From Chloroflexota bacterium (lineage in GTDB: Bacteria; Chloroflexota; Dehalococcoidia; Tepidiformales; Tepidiformaceae): a stretch of 7,731 bases of DNA. The translations under genes were made by a program, and so were the position numbers. The number at the start of each line of letters is the position of its first letter. The first letter of the stretch is position 1. Where the stretch lies: NCBI GenBank assembly GCA_963169135.1, contig CAUJEQ010000233.1:1-7731 (forward strand). Reading direction: 5' to 3'. Below the pieces are notes generated by a model that made no database searches, was not told where the DNA came from, and worked only from the letters and a program-made list of their open reading frames with translations. This document shows, in pieces, positions 1 through 5,880 of the stretch.

Positions 1-858
1 GTGGGGCTAGCCGCTGCGCAGGTAAATTTTGTAATCACCGGGTTTTTCGCCTCGAAGGTTGGGTCGGCTGCTATTTCCAACCTGACCTACGCGTGGCTGC
101 TTGCGGGACTACCGCTTGCACTGTTCGGGATGGCGCTGTCGACTGCGGCATTTCCGCGGCTGGCCGACCAGGCGGCAGACGAGGATATGGAGTCGCTGAC
201 GGCGACCATCTCGCGCGTGTTGCGGGTGATCATGTTCCTGACGGTCCCGGCAGCGCTCGGGCTGGCGATCCTCCGCGAGCCGGCAACGGTGGTGCTCCTG
301 GAGCGCGGCGAGTTCCTGCGAGGGGACTCGCTGATCACGGCGGCGGCACTGGGCTGGTATTGCATGGGCATTGTCCCGCAAGCTGGGATCGAGATACACA
401 GCCGGGGCTTTTACGCCCTCGGGGACACCAAGACGCCGGTGGTGCTTGCGGTGATCGCGGTGGCAGTGAACCTCTCCCTGAGTGCGGCCCTCTGGCAGCG
501 GTTCGAAACGGAGGGACTTGCTTTCTCTGTGTCGACGGCGGCGTGGCTCGAGTGGGGGCTGCTCTACTGGCTGTACACCCGGCGCACTGGAGCGGATGCA
601 GCGGGAGACCTCAGGGCCATCGGGACCATCGCGGTGTGCGGGGGCGTGATGGCCCTGGTACTCGCCGCCGGGTTTGCGCCGTTCGACCTTGAGGGTTGGA
701 GCGACCACCTGGTCGTCGGGCTCGCTGGCGCGGTCGCAGGTGGCGCGATCTACGCGGGGATGGCGAGCCTGCTGGGCGTGGAGGAGCTGCGGGAGGCTGC
801 CAGCCGCCTCCGGAGACTCGTGGGGCGAAGCGTTGAGCCTCCCCTAATCCGGGATTGA
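1..858 (+). CDS. murJ: MurJ/MviN-family lipid II flippase, C-terminal part (5' truncated by window)
   Basis: Inner-membrane flippase of the MOP superfamily that moves lipid II across the cytoplasmic membrane for peptidoglycan synthesis. The visible 285 residues correspond to the C-terminal part of the usual ~500-residue, 14-helix protein, from about helix 8 on. Family marks: the AAQVNFVITGFFAS segment at residues 4-18, the stretch YAWLLAGLPLALFGMALST (30-48) followed by FPRLADQAA, and the strong MurJ signature SRGFYALGDTKTP around 134-146. About seven to eight hydrophobic helices follow one another (e.g. 33-54, 113-130, 143-165, 203-227, 235-259). The first codon GTG is probably an internal Val, so the true start lies outside the window. 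Odd: at the place of the essential E. coli Arg270 (motif YADRLMEFP) this protein has Leu33. It ends in TGA only 5 bp before the stop of the convergent gene. Other MOP exporters (Wzx-like) are less likely given the FYALGDTKTP motif. Confidence 0.88.
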   Translation: MGLAAAQVNFVITGFFASKVGSAAISNLTYAWLLAGLPLALFGMALSTAAFPRLADQAADEDMESLTATISRVLRVIMFLTVPAALGLAILREPATVVLLERGEFLRGDSLITAAALGWYCMGIVPQAGIEIHSRGFYALGDTKTPVVLAVIAVAVNLSLSAALWQRFETEGLAFSVSTAAWLEWGLLYWLYTRRTGADAAGDLRAIGTIAVCGGVMALVLAAGFAPFDLEGWSDHLVVGLAGAVAGGAIYAGMASLLGVEELREAASRLRRLVGRSVEPPLIRD

Positions 859-870
859 CGCCCCTAATCC
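841..870. repeat. 10-bp direct repeat CCCCTAATCC across the murJ/hydratase junction
   Basis: CCCCTAATCC occurs at 841-850, in the last codons of murJ, and exactly again at 861-870, covering the stop codon of the convergent crotonase gene. Between them is the small inverted repeat AATCC-G-GGATT. The 5-bp gap between the two stop codons leaves no room for a normal hairpin terminator, so the two transcripts must overlap or stop inside the neighbouring gene. The repeat may be a chance duplication. Confidence 0.5.
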
Positions 871-1688
871 TTCGGTGTGAGTCCCGGCCGTTCGCCGCGG
901 AGGCCACGGACCGCCAGGTCGACCCCGCCGAGGCGGCGCATGCCCTCAACACGCCCGGCGCCCCGGTTGTTGGCCATCAGCATGTAGTCCGAAAGCCCCG
1001 ATTCGAGCGAGTTCGTATAGCCCATGAGGTCCTGGGTCTTGTTGGCGGCGAGCTTCGACATGCGGACTGCCATGGGGCTATTCTCCGCAACCCGGAGGGC
1101 ATAGTTGACGGTCTCGCGCTCCAGGTCTGCCTGGCCGTAGACGCGGTTGACGAACCCGAGGCCCATGGCCTCATCCGCGGTGAGGAAGCGGCTTTCGAAC
1201 ATCAACTCCTTCGCCTTGCGCGTGCCAATGTCGTGAGGGAGCGAGAAGTACTCGAGCAGGGCCGGAAGGAACAAGGCGTCATTCGCGGCGAACACCAGGT
1301 CGACACACGAGGCCATCATCCAGCCGGCGAAGATGCAGTAGCCCTCGACCATGGCGATGGTTGGCTTGGGGGCGTTTCGCCACTTGAGGAGCAGGTCGAG
1401 GTTGTAGTGCCTGAAGTTGTCGTAGAACTCGATGCCGGAATCGCCGATGCCGCGCGCCTGGCGGGCGGCCTGCTGTTCGGGCGTGCCAAGGTCGTGGCCG
1501 CTGGAGAAGTTGCCGCCAGCGCCGCGGCTGATAATGACGCGGACCTCGGGATCGGCTATCGCCCGGTCCATGGCGATGTCGTACTCGTCGAGCAGGCGCC
1601 AGGACTGAGCGTTGCGGTACTTCGGGCGGTTGAAGGTGATCCAGGCGATGGGGCCATCGGTGGCGTAGAGGATGTCGGTCAGTTCCAT
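864..1688 (-). CDS. Enoyl-CoA hydratase/isomerase (crotonase) family protein lacking the canonical catalytic Glu pair
   Basis: Crotonase-fold protein of 274 residues, close to the usual ~260. Seen: the N-terminal strand with FNRPKYRNA (19-27), the oxyanion/CoA loop NFSSGHDLGTP (60-70), the second oxyanion region GYCIFAGWMMASCVDLVFA (116-134) and the C-terminal AKELMF...TADEAMGLGFVNRVY (159-184). The position equal to rat hydratase Glu144 is Met124 and that equal to Glu164 is Leu144, so normal syn-hydration of enoyl-CoA is doubtful; Glu146 and His152 are nearby polar alternatives. I recall GHDLG-type homologues from actinobacteria with a similar GWCIFGGW segment, so this may be a subfamily with its own chemistry on a CoA thioester. 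Start: ATG at 1686-1688 preceded by GGGAG (plus positions 1695-1699) six bases upstream. Convergent with murJ and divergent from asd, so it is probably transcribed alone. Substrate unknown. Confidence 0.88.
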   Translation of the reverse strand: MELTDILYATDGPIAWITFNRPKYRNAQSWRLLDEYDIAMDRAIADPEVRVIISRGAGGNFSSGHDLGTPEQQAARQARGIGDSGIEFYDNFRHYNLDLLLKWRNAPKPTIAMVEGYCIFAGWMMASCVDLVFAANDALFLPALLEYFSLPHDIGTRKAKELMFESRFLTADEAMGLGFVNRVYGQADLERETVNYALRVAENSPMAVRMSKLAANKTQDLMGYTNSLESGLSDYMLMANNRGAGRVEGMRRLGGVDLAVRGLRGERPGLTPKD

Positions 1689-1750
1689 GAAGCGCTCCCG
1701 GGGAGGGTGGTGTGGCCGGAGTCTACGCCAGAGACCTGCCTTGCAGTATG

Positions 1751-1777
1751 CGGGGGGACCCGCCCTCCCGGGGGGAC
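1751..1777. repeat. 9-bp direct repeat CGGGGGGAC in divergent promoter region
   Basis: CGGGGGGAC is present at 1751-1759 and again at 1769-1777, start to start 18 bp apart, about 60-90 bp upstream of the crotonase gene and 160-190 bp upstream of asd. Two identical sites on nearly the same face of the helix could be operator half-sites for a regulator of either divergent gene. This is inference; low-complexity G runs make chance duplication easier. Confidence 0.45.
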
Positions 1778-1799
1778 GCAGGGGATGGGCCGGAGCGGG
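1770..1799 (+). promoter_or_regulatory. Putative G-quadruplex motif between divergent genes
   Basis: Four G tracts of at least three (GGGGGG, GGGG, GGG, GGG) are separated by loops of 5, 2 and 7 bases, which satisfies the G3+N1-7 rule on the + strand. It lies in the 249-bp spacer between the crotonase gene and asd. Formation in the cell and any effect on either promoter are untested; in a G-rich genome such motifs also occur by chance. Confidence 0.35.
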
Positions 1800-1903
1800 A
1801 CACGGCAGTGCGTGCCGGACCTACGGTGCCTTCGCTCGGGCTGGAAGCGGCCACGTTACGAAGGCGGACACCGTAGCGGATGACCCTTCCGCGGGAGGCG
1901 CGC

Positions 1904-1931
1904 TACCATAACGGCACATCCTTTCCCGGAG
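1904..1931 (+). promoter_or_regulatory. Candidate -10 element and ribosome binding site of asd
   Basis: A TACCATAAC stretch at 1904-1912 is the only A/T-rich hexamer-like element close to asd and shares CCATAA with the element in front of the SDR gene at 4551-4559. No good -35 box is visible. GGAG at 1928-1931 is spaced six bases from the TTG at 1938. This Shine-Dalgarno, and the absence of any ATG or GTG in the same frame nearby, fix the TTG as the start. Confidence 0.4.
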
Positions 1932-1937
1932 CGCCCC

Positions 1938-2960
1938 TTGGACGCCTACAACATCACCGTCATTGGCGGTGCCGGCATCGTCGGCCGCGAGTTCTTAAGC
2001 CTGCTGGACAGCCGGAAGGTGCCGGTCAAGCGCCTGCGCCTGCTGGCCACCGCCCGCTCGGCAGGGAAGGTCCTCGAATTTCGGGGCGAGAAGATAACGG
2101 TTGAGGAGACGACCGAGGCAAGCTTCACGAAGGACGATGACGTTGTCTTCCTCTCGGCGTCCGGTGCCGCTTCGAAGCAGTATGCGCCGATAGCTCAAGC
2201 AAACGGCAGCTTCGTAATCGACGACTCGAGCGCCTACCGGATGGATCCGGCCGTTCCGCTGGTGATCCCGGAGATCAATGCAGACGACCTGGAGTGGCAC
2301 CCGGGCATCGTGAGCCAGCCGAACTGCACGACCACGCCGATGGTGCTGGCACTCAACCCCATCCACCGGGTCAACCCGCTCAGGCGCGTGGTGGTAAGCA
2401 CATACCAGGCGGTGGCGGGCGCCGGGGCCGCGGCCGTCGAGGGCCTGCGAACCGAATCGGCGGCGGCACTCGCAGGGCGGCATGAGCCATCAGGCACGCA
2501 GAAGCGCGAGATCGCCTTCAACGCAGTGCCACAGATCGACCTCTTCGCCGAAGACGGCTATACCAAGGAAGAGATCAAGATGGCGAACGAGACGCGGAAG
2601 ATTCTGCACGCGCCGGATGTGGCGGTGAGCGCCACCTGCGTGCGGATACCGACGTTCTTCGGGCACGCGATGTCCGTGTGGGCGGAGTTCGAGAACCCGG
2701 TGAGCGCGGCCGAGGCGCGCCGCCTGATGGAGTCGGCCCCGGGCGTGCGGCTGATGGACGACCCCGGGCAGGAGCTCTATCCGACGCCGATGGACGTGGC
2801 CGGGACGGATGAAGTGCTGGTGGGGCGGTTGCGGGCCGACAGTTCGCTCCCGGGCGGGATCACGTTCTGGACGGTGACGGACAGCATCCGCAAGGGCGCG
2901 GCGACGAACGTGGTGCAGATCATCGAGGAAGCGGCTCGGCGGGGACTCATCCGGCGCTGA
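1938..2960 (+). CDS. asd: Aspartate-semialdehyde dehydrogenase
   Basis: Makes L-aspartate 4-semialdehyde by NADPH-dependent reductive dephosphorylation of L-4-aspartyl phosphate, the branch point to lysine/diaminopimelate, threonine and methionine; cytosolic. The 340 residues match the usual 330-370. Visible: N-terminal Rossmann loop VIGGAGIVGREF (8-19, where GATG is more common), LSASGAAS (72-79), IDDSSAYRM (94-102), active-site QPNCTTTP with nucleophile Cys130, STYQAVAGAG with Gln157, KMANETRKI (214-222), and CVRIPTFFGHA with Arg236 and the acid/base His243. All catalytic residues are present. The start is TTG, chosen because GGAG lies six bases upstream, because the frame begins exactly with the expected DAYNITVIGG, and because no other start codon lies near it in frame. 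No dap, thr or ask gene adjoins it. The next gene starts 154 bp later, so co-transcription with the M20 gene is possible but not shown. Confidence 0.96.
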   Translation: MDAYNITVIGGAGIVGREFLSLLDSRKVPVKRLRLLATARSAGKVLEFRGEKITVEETTEASFTKDDDVVFLSASGAASKQYAPIAQANGSFVIDDSSAYRMDPAVPLVIPEINADDLEWHPGIVSQPNCTTTPMVLALNPIHRVNPLRRVVVSTYQAVAGAGAAAVEGLRTESAAALAGRHEPSGTQKREIAFNAVPQIDLFAEDGYTKEEIKMANETRKILHAPDVAVSATCVRIPTFFGHAMSVWAEFENPVSAAEARRLMESAPGVRLMDDPGQELYPTPMDVAGTDEVLVGRLRADSSLPGGITFWTVTDSIRKGAATNVVQIIEEAARRGLIRR

Positions 2961-3104
2961 GCGAGCGGTTGAAGCCGGGCTGGCGATGTGTGAGAACGCA
3001 TGCCCGCATGAGCCTCGCACCCCCTGGCGTACTTCGCGAACGAATCGCTCCACGGGATTGCGGGATTTCCCGGAACCGTGAAGGATGCGGCCACACTTCG
3101 TCCC

Positions 3105-3122
3105 GGGGGAATGAATGATTGA
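3105..3122 (+). promoter_or_regulatory. Shine-Dalgarno and out-of-frame ATG mini-ORF at the M20 gene start
   Basis: GGGGGA at 3105-3110 is followed directly by an ATG at 3111 that opens a three-codon ORF (Met-Asn-Asp-stop, stop at 3120-3122) in another frame. The M20 start ATG at 3115 lies inside it, only four bases from the Shine-Dalgarno. Ribosomes could therefore initiate at either ATG; the tiny ORF overlaps the real start and could lower or couple its translation. The effect is inference. Confidence 0.4.
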
Positions 3123-4419
3123 CTGGGCTGCCATCCAGCGGGAGGCGCTGGACATCTTCGTACGTTACCTGCAGATCGACACAACCAACCCGCCGGGGAA
3201 CGAAAAGCCGGCAGCGCGATTCCTCGGGTCGCTGATCGAAGCCGAGGGGCTCGAGACCGAGTACATCAAGACGCAACGAAACCGCGAGGTGCTGGTCGCG
3301 CGGCTCCGAGGCGATGATTCGAAGGGCGCGCTGATGCTCTGCAATCACACTGACGTCGTTCCGGTGGAGGCGCGCTACTGGGACATGCCGGCGTTTGAGG
3401 GAGTGGTGCGGGATGGCCGGGTCTACGGGCGCGGCGCGGTGGATATGAAGGGTTGCGGCGTGATGCAATTGATTGCGTTCCTGCTGCTGAAACGCCAGGG
3501 GCTGCCGCTGAAGCGCGATGTCGTGTTCTGCGCGGTGCCGGACGAAGAGGCGGGGAGCGCCTGGGGCATGGGCTGGCTGTGCAAACATCGCCCGGACGTG
3601 GTGGACGTGGAGTTCGAACTGAGCGAAGGCGGGATGGGCGCCGCGAAGTTCGCAGGGAAGCCCGCAAAGTTGTTCTCGGTGGCGACGAACGAAAAGCTGG
3701 CGGCGAGCCTGAAACTGACCGCGGTCGGCACGCCGGGCCACGGCAGCCGGCCTCACGAGGACAACTCGGCTATCCACCTGATGCGCGCGCTGTTGCGACT
3801 GCACGACTGGGACCGGGGAATCACGTATACGCCTGACACCACTGCTTACCTGGAGCGCCTGGCGGATGCAGGCCTGATGCCGTCGTTTTCGGACGCCGCC
3901 GCGGTCGAAGCGCAGATCCGGCGGTCGCCCGCGCTATATGCGGCGTTCGTGAACACCCTCAACGTGACGATGGTGAACAGCGGCATCAAGGTGAACGTCA
4001 TCCCGGCGAAGAGCGAAGCGATGCTGGACTGCAGACTGTTGCCCGGGCAGGACCGCGAAGCGTGGCGGCAGGAGGTCATTCGCCGGGTGGATGACCCCCG
4101 CATCGAGGTGGAGTTCGTGACGCGGAACGCGACAGGCGCCGCCCCCGCGGCCGACTGGGATACCGAGCTGTTCTGGACCATCAACAATGTCATCAAAGGT
4201 TCGATGGAGGACGCGGTAGTGGTGCCTTCGATGACCGTGGGTGCGACGGACAACCGCTTCCTGCGGAGCCGCGGGATACCGGCGTACGGGTTCATTCCCT
4301 GCCTGCTGAGTCCCGAGGAAGCGGCCGGGTTCCACGGGAACAACGAGTTCCTGACGGTCGAGAACCTGAACATGGGGTGCGAGCTGATGTACGAGGTCGT
4401 GCGGCGCTTCTGCTGTTAG
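3115..4419 (+). CDS. M20-family metallohydrolase (ArgE/DapE/ACY1-like)
   Basis: Di-zinc amidohydrolase/peptidase of the M20 clan that removes an acyl group or cleaves a dipeptide-type amide bond; cytosolic, no signal peptide. The 434 residues show the full family pattern: NHTDVVP (77-83) with metal ligands His78 and Asp80, GRGAVDMKG (105-113) with bridging Asp110, PDEEAGS (142-148) with catalytic Glu144 and ligand Glu145, SEGG with Glu171, and GFHGNNE (405-411) with ligand His407. The lid/dimerisation domain spans about 195-310, starting at the characteristic TAVGTPGHGSRPH (202-214). All metal and catalytic residues are intact. The substrate cannot be told. Asd next door makes DapE (succinyl-diaminopimelate desuccinylase) thinkable, but at 434 residues it is longer than DapE (~375) and looks more like the broad ACY1/carboxypeptidase-type M20 group. 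It ends in Arg-Phe-Cys-Cys. Start ATG 3115 has a GGGGGA four bases upstream. Confidence 0.93.
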   Translation: MIDWAAIQREALDIFVRYLQIDTTNPPGNEKPAARFLGSLIEAEGLETEYIKTQRNREVLVARLRGDDSKGALMLCNHTDVVPVEARYWDMPAFEGVVRDGRVYGRGAVDMKGCGVMQLIAFLLLKRQGLPLKRDVVFCAVPDEEAGSAWGMGWLCKHRPDVVDVEFELSEGGMGAAKFAGKPAKLFSVATNEKLAASLKLTAVGTPGHGSRPHEDNSAIHLMRALLRLHDWDRGITYTPDTTAYLERLADAGLMPSFSDAAAVEAQIRRSPALYAAFVNTLNVTMVNSGIKVNVIPAKSEAMLDCRLLPGQDREAWRQEVIRRVDDPRIEVEFVTRNATGAAPAADWDTELFWTINNVIKGSMEDAVVVPSMTVGATDNRFLRSRGIPAYGFIPCLLSPEEAAGFHGNNEFLTVENLNMGCELMYEVVRRFCC

Positions 4420-4553
4420 CGGCTTCGACTGCGAAGGGCGCCGAACGTCGCGACGCGATGTTTGGCTGGACTTTCTTGTTCGTCCGGCGGGGCGTCCGCG
4501 ATGCGGTGTGATCCACGGACCAGGGTGGCTGCGCCTATAGGCCGGCTCTCTGC

Positions 4554-4579
4554 CATAATGCGCGTCAATACCTTCGGAG
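4554..4579 (+). promoter_or_regulatory. Candidate -10 box and ribosome binding site of the SDR gene
   Basis: CATAAT at 4554-4559, preceded by TG two bases upstream (TGCCATAAT), resembles a -10 box, possibly of extended type; no TTGACA-like -35 box stands at the proper distance. GGAG at 4576-4579 is nine bases from the ATG at 4589. If the -10 is real, the leader is only about 20-25 nt. Confidence 0.4.
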
Positions 4580-4588
4580 TTTTCAGAC

Positions 4589-5563
4589 ATGGCATTTACG
4601 GTGAATCCCGACAACTTCCGCTTCCCGGCGGAGTTCTCGGCAGGGGTCAAAGGCAAGCGCGTGCTGATTTCGGGCGCCGGCAAGGACGGCGGGCTCGGCC
4701 AGTCGTTCGCTCTGGCGGCGGGCCTGAACGGCGCGGAGAGCGTGGCTGTCCACTTCCATAGCTCCTACGACGACGGGCTCGACCTCGTCGACTTTCTTCG
4801 CGCACAGGGTGTGAACGCGTTCCCGCTGCAGGCCGACGTGACCAACATGGGAGACCTGTGGGCGACCCGGACGTACGTGATCGACAAGATGGGCGGCATC
4901 CCGAACCTGGTAATCTGCAACTCGGGCCTGAGCGAGAAGGGTTACTCGTTCGGCAGATCGCTGCGCGAGGTCGAGGGTGAATCGATGGCGATGCGGCGGG
5001 CGCGTGTGCGGCAGGCATTCATCAACAACCTCGCAGAGACGCGATTGGTGCTCGACACGAAAATCGATGGCTTCATGGCCATGACGCACCTGTGGTCGGG
5101 GGAGGCGGTCTACGCGAACGAGCCGCTGCAAATCGTCTACATCTCGTCGCGCCAGTCGATCGACCCGGGCATGAGTGTGCCTGGATATGCGATCGCGAAC
5201 TGGGCGGTGCTCCAGCTGCCGGCGGTGCTGGCGGTGAACCTGGGTAAGGCGGCAAGCCTGGTGTCGGCATTCTCGGTCATGTACCCGTTCGTCCGGACGG
5301 GGATGACGAACGAGTACGCGGAGAACCCGAAGGTCTTTGGGCGGTGGCAGCCCCGGATGCTGGAGACCTACGAAGCGGCGGAGGCCTTCATGCAGCTGCT
5401 GGCCCAGCCCGGCGAGGCGACCAACCAGGGCATGTTCGAGGTGATGGTCGAAGAAGAGGCGTCCAAGGGCGAGCGCGGCGTGAAGGTGACGTGGCAGGAA
5501 GTGAAGCTCAACGTTTCGGAAGAGCTCGCGCCCTGGAGCACAACGCCGCTGACGTTCAGCTAG
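4589..5563 (+). CDS. Short-chain dehydrogenase/reductase (SDR) family protein with altered catalytic tetrad
   Basis: Rossmann-fold NAD(P)-binding protein of 324 residues, longer than a classical SDR (~250). Seen: about 22 leading residues, then VLISGAGKDGGLGQSFA (25-41), the SDR TGxxxGxG loop with Ser for Thr; LQADVTN (80-86); ICNSG (109-113) where classical SDRs have NNAG; YISS (184-187) with catalytic Ser187; and PGYAIANWA (198-206) with Tyr200 thirteen residues on, the expected spacing. The tetrad Lys is Asn204 and the tetrad Asn (VNLxG motif) is Lys158 in TKIDGFM. About 25 extra residues lie between NSG and that helix (roughly 118-147). The PG motif after the active site is reduced to YPFVRTGM. 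The fold is clear, the substrate is not, and the exchanged residues make it either an atypical oxidoreductase or a non-catalytic relative. Start ATG has GGAG nine bases upstream; a strong terminator follows 20 bp after the stop. Confidence 0.88.
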   Translation: MAFTVNPDNFRFPAEFSAGVKGKRVLISGAGKDGGLGQSFALAAGLNGAESVAVHFHSSYDDGLDLVDFLRAQGVNAFPLQADVTNMGDLWATRTYVIDKMGGIPNLVICNSGLSEKGYSFGRSLREVEGESMAMRRARVRQAFINNLAETRLVLDTKIDGFMAMTHLWSGEAVYANEPLQIVYISSRQSIDPGMSVPGYAIANWAVLQLPAVLAVNLGKAASLVSAFSVMYPFVRTGMTNEYAENPKVFGRWQPRMLETYEAAEAFMQLLAQPGEATNQGMFEVMVEEEASKGERGVKVTWQEVKLNVSEELAPWSTTPLTFS

Positions 5564-5582
5564 CTCCGAACTCGGCAACGGG

Positions 5583-5621
5583 AAAACGGCCGCGCAAAGC
5601 TTTGCGCGGCCGTTTCTCGTT
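5583..5621 (+). terminator. Intrinsic terminator after the SDR gene (perfect 32-bp palindrome)
   Basis: Positions 5584-5599 pair perfectly with 5600-5615: sixteen consecutive complementary bases centred on AAAGCTTT, with a GC-rich core CGGCCGCGC. The right arm ends in TTT and is followed by CTCGTTT, a moderate U tract; the left arm is preceded by another A, so it could work weakly on the opposite strand. It begins 20 bp after the TAG of the SDR gene and is the natural end of that transcript. Confidence 0.85.
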
Positions 5622-5828
5622 TGAAGGGCTGCGGGCAACCCGCGAATGTACCGGCATAAGACCACCGGCCGAGGCCGAGATGCGGCGGGCGGCGGCGGTT
5701 GAGTCGTTCGGGGCCGCGGCTCGTCCCGGCTTGTGACTCGGTACGCCGGGCCGACGAGCAGAAGCACCGCCGCGAGCGGAGGCGTCTTTACCGGGTTTGC
5801 TACATAAGCCCCATTGAGCCGCGCCCAG
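5622..5828. other. Intergenic stretch without identifiable gene
   Basis: Open frames run through this segment on the minus strand only because the GC content is high; none has a Shine-Dalgarno or a recognisable product. A small hairpin, GCGGG-CAA-CCCGC at 5631-5643, follows the terminator. TTTACC/TTTGCT and TACATA around 5788-5805 could be promoter-like elements for what lies to the right, but spacing and sequence are poor. No tRNA pattern was found. Confidence 0.4.
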
Positions 5829-5856
5829 CGTTCTGTCACGAACGAGTGACAGAACG
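5829..5856. promoter_or_regulatory. Perfect 11-bp inverted repeat, candidate operator upstream of the structured RNA
   Basis: The arms CGTTCTGTCAC (5829-5839) and GTGACAGAACG (5846-5856) are exact reverse complements around the 6-bp spacer GAACGA. The dyad symmetry TGTCAC-N6-GTGACA is typical in size of a dimeric helix-turn-helix regulator site. GATAAAAC at 5859-5866 just after it is the most A/T-rich -10-like element before the structured RNA, so the palindrome would cover the -35/spacer area. There is no T tract on either side, which speaks against a terminator. The regulator is unknown. Confidence 0.5.
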
Positions 5857-5880
5857 ACGATAAAACACGCGCTCGATCAA

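Noticed and set aside
855..1883. Plus-strand frame of 342 codons antisense to the crotonase gene
   Set aside because: The translation is Val/Glu/His/Asp-rich shadow text, and the opposite strand holds a clear enoyl-CoA hydratase family protein with its own Shine-Dalgarno.
3061..3073. Palindrome-like CGGGATTTCCCG before the M20 gene as a terminator of asd
   Set aside because: The stem is only four pairs with a four-base loop and no T tract follows.
4583..5839. Minus-strand frame of 418 codons with a hydrophobic stretch near its start
   Set aside because: Most of it is antisense to the SDR gene, it crosses the palindromic terminator, and its His/Arg-rich composition is typical of a shadow frame. 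The hydrophobic PPLAAVLLLVGPAY stretch alone is not enough.
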